From positions 124,001 through 188,000 of the forward strand of contig JYOD01000008.1 of assembly GCA_000955785.1 (NCBI GenBank): a stretch of DNA of 64,000 nucleotides, written 5' to 3'. The stretch comes from Burkholderiaceae bacterium 16. Lineage in GTDB: Bacteria > Pseudomonadota > Gammaproteobacteria > Burkholderiales > Burkholderiaceae. Below are positions 1 through 8,489 of this stretch, piece by piece (within the stretch, counting starts at the first letter, position 1; each line of letters begins with the position of its first letter). Made by a program: the position numbers and the translations under genes. The notes beneath the pieces were generated by a model. That model had not been told where the DNA came from. It did no database searches and worked only from the letters and a program-made list of their open reading frames with translations.

Positions 1-334
1 CCCGGCCCATCGCGCCGGCCTTTGCGCTGTGGGCGTGGATCAGGTCGGGCTGCGCGGCGCGCAGTGCCGCCAGCAGTTGCCTGAGCGTGGCCAGCGCGCG
101 CAACGGCGACAGGGCATTGTCAAGCAGCGGCAGGCGTACGGTGCGGGCGCCGGCAGCCCGTGCGATGCCCAGCAGGGGGCCATCTCCCCCGGCCAGCAGT
201 ACAGGCTCGGTCCTGTCGCGCAGCGCCTGAAGCAGATCGGCGACGTGCGTCTGCGCCCCGCCGATCTCGGAGTTCGTGATCAGGTAGGCGATGCGCGGGC
301 GGAGCGGGTGGCGGTTGGGCAGGGGCGAAGGCAC
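1..334 (-). CDS. glycosyltransferase family 4-type protein, N-terminal fragment
   Basis: The gene runs off the left edge, so only about 111 N-terminal codons are visible. The minus-strand frame reads into IAYLITNSEIGGAQTHV and later LIHAHSAKAGAMGR. This is the donor-side Rossmann start of GT4-type glycosyltransferases: a glycine-rich loop after the first beta strand, and an HAH motif near residue 100. Such enzymes add sugars to lipopolysaccharide or capsule precursors. The phosphomannomutase, waaC and waaA genes alongside suggest an envelope polysaccharide locus, but the exact substrate cannot be read. A GTG at 334 is the best visible start, with no clear ribosome binding site, so the start is uncertain. 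Confidence 0.7.
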   Translation of the reverse strand, partial: MPSPLPNRHPLRPRIAYLITNSEIGGAQTHVADLLQALRDRTEPVLLAGGDGPLLGIARAAGARTVRLPLLDNALSPLRALATLRQLLAALRAAQPDLIHAHSAKAGAMGR

Positions 335-742
335 TGGGCAAATCGCAAAGGAGGCTAGGGGAACAGAGCTGGGATAGGTCGATAGGGCCGTCGATCCGGC
401 AGAAGGTTCAATCAGGCGCCCAGGACGAAAAATGGGCAAAAATCCGAAAAACACGTTCAAACACGGCCCAGAGGTGCTGGCGGGCCGAATCCGGGGCGAG
501 TGACGCGAACCCGCTATAGGCCAGCCGGCGCAGTTTGCGGCAGGCCTGGCCGGGGTTGTTCCTGGGGCCATGCGGGCTGGCTTGCTGCGCCCTTTCGTGC
601 GTAGTCGAACGATTATAACTGGCGTGCCCTCCGCAATCCGGCAAAATACGGCCTTTGACGCATTTGCCCGCCGCGCCGGCTTAAGCCGGAACGGGTGGCC
701 GGCAAAGTCGACCGGTTCAACCGCAAATATTCAGGATGACCC
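335..742. other. intergenic region between divergent genes, no gene seen
   Basis: About 400 bases separate the leftward glycosyltransferase from the rightward phosphomannomutase and should hold both promoters. Short ORFs here have no recognisable domain or conserved start. A TTGACG lies at 655-660 but no good -10 box is found at the right distance. No tRNA, terminator or repeat was recognised. Confidence 0.5.
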
Positions 743-2128
743 ATGCAAATTGATCCTTCCATTTTCAAGGCCTACGATATCCGCGGCATCGTCGGCAAGA
801 CCCTGACGCGCGACGTGGCGCGCGCGATTGGGCTGTCTTTCGGCTCGGCCGCCGCCGAGCAGGGCGAGCGCGCCGTGGTGGTCGGGCGCGACGGACGCCT
901 GTCGGGCCCGGACCTGCTGGGCGGGCTGGTCGAAGGCCTGCGCGCTGCCGGCATGGATGTGATCGATCTTGGCATGGTCGCCACGCCGATGGTTTATTTC
1001 GGCACCAATGTCGACCTGGCAGGGCTCCGCGCCACTTCCGGCATCATGGTGACGGGCAGCCACAATCCGCCCGACTACAACGGCTTCAAGATGGTGCTGG
1101 CCGGCAAGGCGATCTATGGCGAGCAGATCCAGGCGCTGCGCCAGCGTATCGAGGCCGGCCAGTTCGCCAGCGGTGCCGGCGGCTACCAGCAGGTCGACAT
1201 CCGCCAGCCGTACCTGGACCGCATCGTCGGCGACGTCAAGCTGGCGCGCCCGATGAAGATCGCGCTCGATGCCGGCAATGGTGTGGCGGGTGCCTTTGTC
1301 GGCGACCTGTTCCGCGCGCTGGGTTGCGAGGTGACGGAGCTGTTCTGCGAGGTGGATGGCAACTTCCCCAACCACCATCCCGATCCCGCCCATGTGGAAA
1401 ACCTGCAGGACCTGATGCGCTGCCTGAAGGACACCGACTGCGAACTGGGCCTGGCTTTCGACGGCGACGGCGACCGCCTGGGCGTGGTGACCAAGGACGG
1501 ACAGGTGATCTTCCCCGACCGCCAGTTGATGCTGTTTGCCGAGGAGATCCTGTCGCGCAATCCCGGCCAGCAGATCATCTATGACGTCAAGTGCACCGGC
1601 AAGCTGGCGCCCTGGATCCGCCAGCACGGCGGCGAGCCGCTGATGTGGAAGACCGGCCATTCGCTAGTCAAGGCCAAGCTCAAGGAAACCGGCGCGCCGC
1701 TGGCCGGCGAGATGAGCGGCCACGTGTTCTTCAAGGATCGCTGGTACGGTTTCGACGATGGCCTGTACACGGGGGCGCGCCTGCTGGAGATCCTGTCGAA
1801 GCATGCCGACCCGAGCGCAGTGCTCAACGCCTTGCCGAACTCCAACTGCACGCCCGAGCTGCAGCTCAAGTGCGCCGAGGGCGAAGCCTTCACGCTGCTC
1901 GACAAGATCCGCGCCAATGCGAAGTTCGATGGCGCGCGCGAGGTCATCACCATCGACGGCGTGCGCGTGGAATACGCCGATGGCTTTGGCCTGGCACGTC
2001 CGTCCAACACCACCCCGGTGGTGGTGATGCGTTTCGAGGCCGACAACGACGCTGCGCTGGCACGCATCCAGGCCGAGTTCAAACGCGTGATCCTGGCGGA
2101 AAAGCCGGACGCGCAACTTCCGTTCTGA
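743..2128 (+). CDS. manB: phosphomannomutase/phosphoglucomutase
   Basis: This alpha-D-phosphohexomutase (461 aa) interconverts hexose 6- and 1-phosphates to supply mannose-1-P or glucose-1-P for nucleotide sugars in the cytoplasm. The serine that carries the catalytic phosphate is S106 within TGSHNPP (104-110). The magnesium loop is FDGDGDR with D240, D242 and D244. GEMSGH is the sugar-specificity loop, and RPSNTTP near the C-terminus binds the substrate phosphate. All four active-site segments are present in order and length is normal for the AlgC/ManB group. The heptosyltransferase and Kdo transferase genes follow immediately, consistent with use in LPS core or O-polysaccharide synthesis. 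Whether mannose or glucose is preferred cannot be decided from sequence. Confidence 0.95.
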   Translation: MQIDPSIFKAYDIRGIVGKTLTRDVARAIGLSFGSAAAEQGERAVVVGRDGRLSGPDLLGGLVEGLRAAGMDVIDLGMVATPMVYFGTNVDLAGLRATSGIMVTGSHNPPDYNGFKMVLAGKAIYGEQIQALRQRIEAGQFASGAGGYQQVDIRQPYLDRIVGDVKLARPMKIALDAGNGVAGAFVGDLFRALGCEVTELFCEVDGNFPNHHPDPAHVENLQDLMRCLKDTDCELGLAFDGDGDRLGVVTKDGQVIFPDRQLMLFAEEILSRNPGQQIIYDVKCTGKLAPWIRQHGGEPLMWKTGHSLVKAKLKETGAPLAGEMSGHVFFKDRWYGFDDGLYTGARLLEILSKHADPSAVLNALPNSNCTPELQLKCAEGEAFTLLDKIRANAKFDGAREVITIDGVRVEYADGFGLARPSNTTPVVVMRFEADNDAALARIQAEFKRVILAEKPDAQLPF

Positions 2129-2204
2129 GCGGATGCCGTTGAATGCGCCCCAGGCGGGCAAATCGGGAAAATCGCGCATACCGGGCATATCGGGCCAATC
2201 CTTG

Positions 2205-3227
2205 ATGCAGCATGCGCTGCCCTCGCGGCCGCGCATCCTGGTGGTCAAGGTCTCATCGCTGGGCGACGTGGTGCACAACATGCCGTTGATCCACGACCTG
2301 CGCGCGCGCTGGCCGGACTGCGAGATCGACTGGGTGGTCGAAGAAGGCTACGTCGATCTCGTGCGCTTGCTGCCGGAAGTGCGGCGGGTGATCCCGTTCG
2401 CCTTGCGCCGCTGGCGCAAGCGCTTCTATCAGGCCGCCACCTGGCGGGAGATCGGTGCGTTCAGGCGGGCTCTGCGCGAGGATGCCTACGACGCCGTGAT
2501 CGAGACCCAGGGCCTGCTCAAGACCGCCGTGGTGGCCCGTGTGGCCAGCCGGCGCTCCAGTGCGCCGGTGATCGGGCTGGCCAACGCCACGCAGGGCTCC
2601 GGCTATGAGCCGGCCGCGCGGCTCTTCTATACCGATTCGGTGACGGTGCCGCGCCAGACCCATTCGGTACGGCGTTCGCGCCTGCTGGGCGCGGCCCTGA
2701 CGGGGCTCGCGCCGCCGGAGCCGCCCCGGTTTTTCGGTCCCGGCGCGCGCGCGCTGCATGTCGGCGATCCGCTATGGGCCGGCCTGCCGGCGCATTACGC
2801 GGTATGTTTCCACGCTACCGCGGGCGCGAAGAAGAAGTGGCCGCTGGCCAGCTGGCACGACCTCGGCCGGCGGCTGGCGGACGAAGGCTTGACCATGCTG
2901 CTGCCCTGGGGCAACGAAGCGGAGCGGCGCGCGGCGGAAGAGATCGCCGCCGGCGTGCCGCAGGCGCAGGTGCTGCCGCGTTTCACCGTCATGCAGGGTT
3001 TCGGCGTGATCAACCGCGCGGAAGTGGTGATCGGGGTCGATACGGGCTTGGTCCACATCGCCGCGGCGCTGTGCCGGCCGACCGTGGAGATCTATACCGC
3101 CACCTGGCGCTGGAAGACCGAAGGGTACTGGTCCGATCGCATCGCCAATGTGGGCGACGACGGCGTGGTGCCGACGGTCGATGAAGTCCACGCCGCCGCA
3201 CGGCGCGTGCGCGGGCAGGGGATCTGA
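2205..3227 (+). CDS. waaC: lipopolysaccharide heptosyltransferase I
   Basis: This GT9-family enzyme transfers the first L-glycero-D-manno-heptose from ADP-heptose to Kdo2-lipid A at the inner face of the cytoplasmic membrane. The protein opens with RILVVKVSSLGDVVH, the family N-terminal signature, and carries the C-terminal ADP-heptose-binding stretch GVDTGLVHIAAAL. ATG 2205 is chosen because it gives about 340 aa and puts the signature next to the start. ATG 2133, four bases after the manB stop, is possible but would add a low-complexity leader, and neither start has a strong ribosome binding site. The stop overlaps the waaA start (TGATG), so the two LPS core genes are translationally coupled. 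Confidence 0.93.
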   Translation: MQHALPSRPRILVVKVSSLGDVVHNMPLIHDLRARWPDCEIDWVVEEGYVDLVRLLPEVRRVIPFALRRWRKRFYQAATWREIGAFRRALREDAYDAVIETQGLLKTAVVARVASRRSSAPVIGLANATQGSGYEPAARLFYTDSVTVPRQTHSVRRSRLLGAALTGLAPPEPPRFFGPGARALHVGDPLWAGLPAHYAVCFHATAGAKKKWPLASWHDLGRRLADEGLTMLLPWGNEAERRAAEEIAAGVPQAQVLPRFTVMQGFGVINRAEVVIGVDTGLVHIAAALCRPTVEIYTATWRWKTEGYWSDRIANVGDDGVVPTVDEVHAAARRVRGQGI

Positions 3228-4552
3228 TGCTGCGCGTCTTGTATAGCCTGCTATGGCTGCTGGCGCTGCCAGTGGCGCTGTTGCGCCTGGTGTGGCGCGC
3301 GCGCAAGGAACCCGGCTATGTGCAGCACGTGGGCGAGCGCCTTGGCGCCTACGGCAAGCTGCCGGCCGCCGGGCCCTGGCTGTGGGTCCACGCGGTGTCG
3401 GTGGGCGAGACTCGCGCAGCGCAGCCGCTGATCGACGCGCTGCTGGCGCACTATCCGTCCCATCGCATCCTGCTCACGCATATGACGCCCACTGGGCGCC
3501 AGACCGGCGCCCAGTTGTATGGCGGGCAGCCGCGCGTGATGCAATGCTATCTGCCCTATGACCTGCCTTGGCTGGTGCGGCGTTTCCTGCGTTATTTCCG
3601 TCCGGTGGCGGGCATGCTGATGGAAACCGAGGTATGGCCCAGCCTTGTGCGAGGCGCCCGCGTGGCGGGCGTGCCGCTGCTGCTGGTCAATGCCAGGCTG
3701 TCGCCGCGCAGCTTCCGCCGTACCGCGCGCTTTGGGCGGGCCGCGACGGCGATGTATCGCGACTTCACGGCGGTGCTGGCGCAGACGCAGGGTGATGCCG
3801 AACGCTTTCGTGCCCTTGGTTTGCCGTCGGTGCAGGTGACCGGCAACCTCAAGTTCGATATGCAGCCGCCCGAGGATGGCCTGCGCCGTGGCCAGGTGTT
3901 GCGCCAGGGATTCGGCGGGCGCGCGGTGTTCGCCGCCACCAGCACGCGCGAAGGGGAGGAGGTGCTCTTGCTCGAAGCGTTCGCGCGCTGGCAGGCGCTG
4001 GCGGCCGACGCGCCCGGCGCCGTGCCGCGCCCGGCCTTGTTGCTGGTGCCCCGCCATCCGCAGCGGTTCGACGAAGTGGCCGCGCTGGTCGCGCGTGCCG
4101 GATTCACGCTGCAGCGCCGCAGCGCGCTTGGCGATCCGGCGGGATGGGAGCAGGCGGGACTGCCGGAGCCGGTCACGGCGGATGTGCTGCTGGGAGATTC
4201 GATGGGCGAGATGGCGCTGTACTTCGCAGCCTCGGACATCGCTTTCATCGGCGGCAGCCTGCTGCCGCTGGGCGGCCAGAACCTGATCGAGGCATGCGCC
4301 GCCGGCACGCCCGTATTGATCGGGCCGCACACCTTCAACTTTGCGCAGGCGACCGAGGATGCCATTGCTGCCGGCGCCTGCCAGCGCGTGGCTGATGCCG
4401 GCGAGCTGATGCGCGCGGCCGCGATGATATTGGGCGATCCGCCAGGGCTTGCCACCATGCGCGAGAACGCGCGCGAATTTGCGGTACTGCACCGGGGCGC
4501 TACCGCGCGAACCGTGGCAGCGCTGGAAAAGGTGCTCGGCAAGGCGCACTAG
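3227..4552 (+). CDS. waaA: 3-deoxy-D-manno-octulosonic acid transferase
   Basis: WaaA (441 aa, full length) adds Kdo from CMP-Kdo to lipid IVA, the essential first step of LPS core assembly. An N-terminal membrane anchor (about residues 3-22) is followed by the GT-B fold. WVHAVSVGE near residue 57 and the acceptor-side METEVWPS motif are typical of the family. The C-terminal GGSLLPLGGQNLIEA contains the CMP-Kdo site. The start overlaps the waaC stop by one base. Together with the upstream genes this makes a short LPS inner-core operon. Confidence 0.96.
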   Translation: MLRVLYSLLWLLALPVALLRLVWRARKEPGYVQHVGERLGAYGKLPAAGPWLWVHAVSVGETRAAQPLIDALLAHYPSHRILLTHMTPTGRQTGAQLYGGQPRVMQCYLPYDLPWLVRRFLRYFRPVAGMLMETEVWPSLVRGARVAGVPLLLVNARLSPRSFRRTARFGRAATAMYRDFTAVLAQTQGDAERFRALGLPSVQVTGNLKFDMQPPEDGLRRGQVLRQGFGGRAVFAATSTREGEEVLLLEAFARWQALAADAPGAVPRPALLLVPRHPQRFDEVAALVARAGFTLQRRSALGDPAGWEQAGLPEPVTADVLLGDSMGEMALYFAASDIAFIGGSLLPLGGQNLIEACAAGTPVLIGPHTFNFAQATEDAIAAGACQRVADAGELMRAAAMILGDPPGLATMRENAREFAVLHRGATARTVAALEKVLGKAH

Positions 4553-4732
4553 GCGCAGATCCCTTCGCCGCAACCTGGGGTCTTGTAGGCCAGCGTCCGA
4601 TGGGCTGCGAGCACGCAGTTCGCTACACTCTCCGGAGTGAGGGCCCAGACCCGCCGCCCCAACAGGCCCGCAAAGCCGCCCCGGAGCGGCGCGGGCCGGC
4701 CAGGCCGAGCCCCCCTATCAGGAGCTTTTCAG

Positions 4733-5566
4733 ATGCAGAAAACCATTCGTCTTTCGCCCGGCGCGCTGGCTGCGCGTGCCGCCGCCGTCATGCTTGCCGC
4801 GGCCCTGGGCGCTTGCACCACATCGCCCGCGCCCGATTCGCCCGGCGCCGGGGTCAGCCTGAACCAGGCGCAGACCGGCGGCCCCAGCCGCTGGGAGCTG
4901 GTGCGCTGGCAGCAGGCCGACGGCACGCTCAAGCCCATCCCGCATGGCGATAACGGCGAGCCGATCATCTTTGAATTCAATAGCGGCATCGATTCGGCGC
5001 AAGGCACCGTCAGCGGGTACAGCGGCTGCAATCGCTTTACCGGCGGCTACGGCAAGACGGCAACCGGCATGCGTTTCGACAGCCTGGCTGGCACGCGCAT
5101 GGCCTGCGTGCCGCCGCGCGACGAGTTGGAGTCCGCGCTGCTCAAGGCCATGCAGTCGCCGTTCACTACCGTGGGCACGCAGCCGTCGGCCGGGTCGACG
5201 GGACGCCAGATCATCTGGAAGACCGCCGACGGCGACCTGCTGCAATTCATCGAGCGCGAAGGTGTGGGCAAGCGCGGCGCCAGGCTGGATGCGCAGGCAG
5301 CGGCCGGCGGCGTCGAGAAGACGGTGTACGTGGATTCGCAGCGGGTGGAATGCTCGGGCGTGGGCCGGCAGACCTGCTATCGCGTGCGCGACAACCCCAG
5401 TGCGCCGTGGACGCTCTGGTATGGCCCGATCGAGGGACTGGATTTCGAGCCGGGCATCGCATACACCTTGCGCGTGCGCGAGACCCGGGTGGAGAACCCG
5501 CCGGCGGACGCTTCGGCTATCCGATGGCAGTTGTTGAGCGTGGAGTCCCGTACGCGGGCCAACTGA
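4733..5566 (+). CDS. META domain / DUF4377-type outer-membrane lipoprotein
   Basis: ATG 4733 is preferred over the upstream in-frame start at 4637 because AGGAG at 4720-4724 is well spaced and a signal peptide follows directly. The peptide ends in the lipobox LGAC, with the lipidated cysteine at residue 28. Residues from about 40 to 150 look like a META (HslJ-like) domain: SGYSGCNRFTGGY, then a second conserved Cys segment in TRMACVPPRDE. The last 90 or so residues (VYVDSQRVECSGVG to WQLLSVESR) resemble DUF4377. HslJ-type proteins are linked to heat-shock and antibiotic tolerance in E. coli, but the function here is unknown. The gene ends at a bidirectional terminator facing the tolC-like gene. 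Confidence 0.85.
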   Translation: MQKTIRLSPGALAARAAAVMLAAALGACTTSPAPDSPGAGVSLNQAQTGGPSRWELVRWQQADGTLKPIPHGDNGEPIIFEFNSGIDSAQGTVSGYSGCNRFTGGYGKTATGMRFDSLAGTRMACVPPRDELESALLKAMQSPFTTVGTQPSAGSTGRQIIWKTADGDLLQFIEREGVGKRGARLDAQAAAGGVEKTVYVDSQRVECSGVGRQTCYRVRDNPSAPWTLWYGPIEGLDFEPGIAYTLRVRETRVENPPADASAIRWQLLSVESRTRAN

Positions 5567-5595
5567 GCGGCGCCAGGATGCTGGGCCGGCAAGCA

Positions 5596-5623
5596 AAACG
5601 CCGCGGTCGAAGCCGCGGCGTTT
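5596..5623. terminator. bidirectional intrinsic terminator
   Basis: An 11-bp perfect stem (5596-5606 with 5613-5623, loop of 6) has GC-rich arms ending in AAA on one side and TTT on the other. It lies between the converging lipoprotein and TolC-like genes and can serve both. Confidence 0.85.
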
Positions 5624-5671
5624 CTGTTTCGAGCGAATACCGGTTGGCCGGCGGCCGTCCGCTATTCACAT

Positions 5672-7162
5672 TCAGCTGCGTGGCGCGGGCGCTCCGGCGA
5701 TGGCTTCCTTGCGCGTGGCAGGGCGCTTTGCCGCTGGCGGCGTACCGGCGGGCGATGCCGTGCCGAGCTTTACCTTGTCCGGCAGCTTGTACATCGAGCC
5801 CGGCGCCGAGGTCAGCAGCGTGTTGATCTGCACGACATCGTCTTCGGTCAGCGCGCCCGTCGCGGCCTTGAGGCGCAGCCCGTTCATGATGGTGTCGTAG
5901 CGCGCCTTGGCCAGGTCGCGGCGGGTGGAGAATAGCTGCGCCTCGGCGTTCAGCACATCGATATTGATGCGCACGCCCACTTCATAGCCGAGCTGGTTGG
6001 ATTCCACCGCGCTCTGCGCCGAATGTTCGGCGGCTTCCAGTGCCTTGACCTGCGCCAGGCCGTTGGACACGCCCGAGTAGGTCTGCCGCGCATTCTGGGC
6101 GGCGGTGCGCCGCGCGAACTCGAGGTCGCTGGCGGCCTTGTCGGCCAGTGCCGCGGTCTCGCGCACGCGCGACTGGATCTGGCCACCGCTGTAAATCGGC
6201 ACGTTCAGTTGCACCCCGATCTGGGCGCTGTTGTAGCGGCTGGAAATATTGACCTGCTGCGTGGCGTTGCCGGTGGAGTTGACGAAGCCATAGGAGGCTA
6301 CGAGGTCGACCGTGGGCAGGTGGCCGGCGCGCGCCTTGTTGTACTCGCGCTGTGCGGTGTCGAGGTTGTAGCGGGCCAGGCCTACTTGCGGGTTGGTGTT
6401 CTCGGCCTGGCTGGCCCAGGTGTTCACATCGGCCGGCTGCGGACCGGGAAGGGTGGCGGCGGGGCGCAATCCCAGCAGTTCGTCGACCGGCTTGCTGGTG
6501 ATCTGCTGCAGGTTGGCGCGCCGGATTTCGAGGTCGCTCTGCGCCGCGATTTCGGTCGAGGTGGCGAGATCGTAGCGGGCCTGCGCATCGTTGGCGTCGG
6601 TGATGGTGGCGGTGCCGACCTCGAAGTTGCGCTTGGCTTGTGCCAGTTGCTCGCCGATGGCCTTCTTCTGCGCGCCGGCCAGGTAGAGGTTGTCCTGCGC
6701 GGCCAGCACGTCGAAGTAGGCTTGCGAAGTGCGGGTGATCAGGTCGAGCTGCGCCTGGCTGAAGGTGACCTCGCCAGCCAGCGCTGCCAGTTCGCCCTGC
6801 TTGTAGGTCTCCCAGCGATCCCAGCGGAACAACGGCTGGACCAGTTGCAGCGTCCAGTTATTGTTGTTGATGAAGCGGTCCGCCACGAACGGCACCGTCT
6901 GGTCGATGTTGGTGCGCGTGGCGCCGAGCGTGCCGTTGATCTGCGGCAGCAGGCCGGAGCGTCCCTGCGGGAGCTTTTCCAGGGTGGCCGTCAGTTGCGA
7001 ACGCGCGCTGGTGAACTGCGCATCGTTGGCTTGCGCGTCGCGGTAGACCTGGAGCAGGTCGGCGCCATGCGCGGCCGGCAGTTGCAGCAGCGCAAGCAGG
7101 GAACCCGTCAGTGCCAGGCGCGTCTTGGGCACGCCCCGCGCAGGGAAAAGCGCAAACCTCAT
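5672..7162 (-). CDS. tolC: TolC family outer-membrane channel protein
   Basis: This 496-aa protein starts with a Sec signal peptide (hydrophobic LALTGSLLALL, cleavage near AAHGA) and continues with the duplicated TolC architecture. The two repeats each contain a long periplasmic helix pair, for example LITRTSQAYFDVLAAQDNL in the first and NQLGYEVGVRINIDVLNAEA in the second. It should form the trimeric outer-membrane exit duct for tripartite efflux or type I secretion. The RND pump and adaptor of the same strand lie about 1.3 kb upstream, separated by a methyltransferase and a rhodanese, so it is the likely partner. The 30-residue C-terminal tail rich in Pro/Ala/Lys is an addition seen in many betaproteobacterial TolCs. 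Confidence 0.92.
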   Translation of the reverse strand: MRFALFPARGVPKTRLALTGSLLALLQLPAAHGADLLQVYRDAQANDAQFTSARSQLTATLEKLPQGRSGLLPQINGTLGATRTNIDQTVPFVADRFINNNNWTLQLVQPLFRWDRWETYKQGELAALAGEVTFSQAQLDLITRTSQAYFDVLAAQDNLYLAGAQKKAIGEQLAQAKRNFEVGTATITDANDAQARYDLATSTEIAAQSDLEIRRANLQQITSKPVDELLGLRPAATLPGPQPADVNTWASQAENTNPQVGLARYNLDTAQREYNKARAGHLPTVDLVASYGFVNSTGNATQQVNISSRYNSAQIGVQLNVPIYSGGQIQSRVRETAALADKAASDLEFARRTAAQNARQTYSGVSNGLAQVKALEAAEHSAQSAVESNQLGYEVGVRINIDVLNAEAQLFSTRRDLAKARYDTIMNGLRLKAATGALTEDDVVQINTLLTSAPGSMYKLPDKVKLGTASPAGTPPAAKRPATRKEAIAGAPAPRS

Positions 7163-7301
7163 GACATCTCCAGTCTGCCGGGCACCGGGCGCGCGGCTAA
7201 CGTTTCTAACGATCAGCGTTCTAGGGAATCGGCGCCGCGGGAAGCCGGCGCCCTGGAATTGATGCTTGTGCTGCTGCTAGTGCTGCTAGTGCTGGTGATG
7301 C

Positions 7302-7625
7302 TCAGTACTTCGGCATCGCCGGGTCGACCTGCTCGGACCAGGCGTGCACGCCGCCCGTCAGGTTGTAGACCTTGGCAAATCCTTGCCGCTCGAGGAAGCT
7401 GGCCACCTGCATGCTGCGCGCGCCGTGATGGCAGATGCAGACGATGTCGGCATCCTCATCGAGCTCGGCGGCGCGTGCCGGGATCTGGCCCATCGGGATA
7501 TGGGTAATGCCGGGCATGGCGCAGGTCTGCACTTCCCAGCCTTCGCGTACGTCGAGCAGCACCGGCTGTGCGCGGCCGGTGTCGGCCAGCCAATGTGCCA
7601 GTTCGGGGGCGTTGATTAACTGCAT
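7302..7625 (-). CDS. rhodanese-like domain protein
   Basis: A single-domain rhodanese of 107 aa. The active-site loop CHHGARSM carries the sulfur-accepting cysteine and the following Arg, and LLDVREGWEV is the upstream CH2 signature. Such small proteins carry a persulfide and act in sulfur transfer or cyanide/thiosulfate chemistry; the partner is not evident. It lies 14 bases after the methyltransferase stop and upstream of tolC on the same strand, so the three are probably co-transcribed. Confidence 0.9.
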   Translation of the reverse strand: MQLINAPELAHWLADTGRAQPVLLDVREGWEVQTCAMPGITHIPMGQIPARAAELDEDADIVCICHHGARSMQVASFLERQGFAKVYNLTGGVHAWSEQVDPAMPKY

Positions 7626-7639
7626 GTCCTGGGTCCCGC

Positions 7640-8293
7640 TCAGAAGTGGAAGCGCGAAGGCTGCTCGGCGCCGATCAGCGGCGTGACGGCAGTCTCGAAC
7701 AGGTTGACCGTCTTGTACTCGGTCTCGCTGACGCGGGTGATGATCTGGGCTTCCATGGCCGGCAGGGCGCCGACGAACGCGGCGATGCGCCCGCCAACCT
7801 TGATCTGCGACAGGATGAACGCCGGCACCGAGGGCAGCGCGCCCGAGATGCAGATCACGTCGTAAGGCGCGCTGGCGGCCCAGCCGGTGGCGGCACTGCC
7901 TTCGGCCACGTCGACATTGGTCACGCCGGCGTCGGCCAGGTTCTTGCGGGCCAGCGCGGCCAGTTCCGGCAGGATGTCCACGGTCAGCACGTGGCGCGCG
8001 CGGTGGGCCAGCAGGGCGGCCATATAGCCGGAGCCGGCGCCGATCTCAAGCACTTGTTCGTGCTTGCGCACGGCCAGGTCCTGCAGGATGCGGGCTTCCA
8101 CGCGCGGGGCCAGCATGTTCTGGCCGCCCGGCAGCGGAATTTCCATGTCGACGAAGGCCAGCGCGGCGTAGGCCTGCGGCACGAACTGTTCCCGCTTGAC
8201 CACCGCCAGCAGGTCCAGGATTTCCTGATCCAGCACATCCCACGGGCGGATTTGCTGTTCGATCATGTTGAATCGGGCTTTCTCGAGATCCAT
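7640..8293 (-). CDS. protein-L-isoaspartate O-methyltransferase family protein
   Basis: A 217-aa SAM-dependent methyltransferase. Motif I is VLEIGAGSGYMAALLA near residue 83, and the Pcm-like N-terminus runs MIEQQIRPWDVLD. Classical Pcm repairs isoaspartyl residues in aged proteins. This protein belongs to the wider Pcm superfamily found next to tolC in many betaproteobacteria, and it lacks the usual GTSxS-like segment before motif I. Genuine repair activity is therefore uncertain. The start follows a region with no other gene on this strand, so it probably begins the methyltransferase-rhodanese-tolC operon. Confidence 0.85.
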   Translation of the reverse strand: MDLEKARFNMIEQQIRPWDVLDQEILDLLAVVKREQFVPQAYAALAFVDMEIPLPGGQNMLAPRVEARILQDLAVRKHEQVLEIGAGSGYMAALLAHRARHVLTVDILPELAALARKNLADAGVTNVDVAEGSAATGWAASAPYDVICISGALPSVPAFILSQIKVGGRIAAFVGALPAMEAQIITRVSETEYKTVNLFETAVTPLIGAEQPSRFHF

Positions 8294-8489
8294 CTTGCCA
8301 TTCCTTCCAATGCCAACCGCTAATCAGTTCTGAATTCCGGCCGCGCGGTGCCAGGGGCCGGGGAAATCCGTCAAACCTGACATTTTAACTCTTCGTCAAG
8401 GCAGTTGCCCAAGCGCGTGGCCCTTGGTGTGGCCTGCATGCCGCAGTCTGGCCAGGGCCACGGCATTCCGGGTATCCGCCGGCGCTGCC

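Noticed and set aside
731..1660. Long minus-strand ORF opposite the phosphomannomutase gene
   Set aside because: It lies antisense to a gene with all catalytic motifs and has no domain of its own; such shadows are common in high-GC DNA.
3251..4573. 440-codon minus-strand ORF opposite waaA
   Set aside because: Its translation is rich in Arg, His and Gln with no recognisable motif, while waaA is unmistakable.
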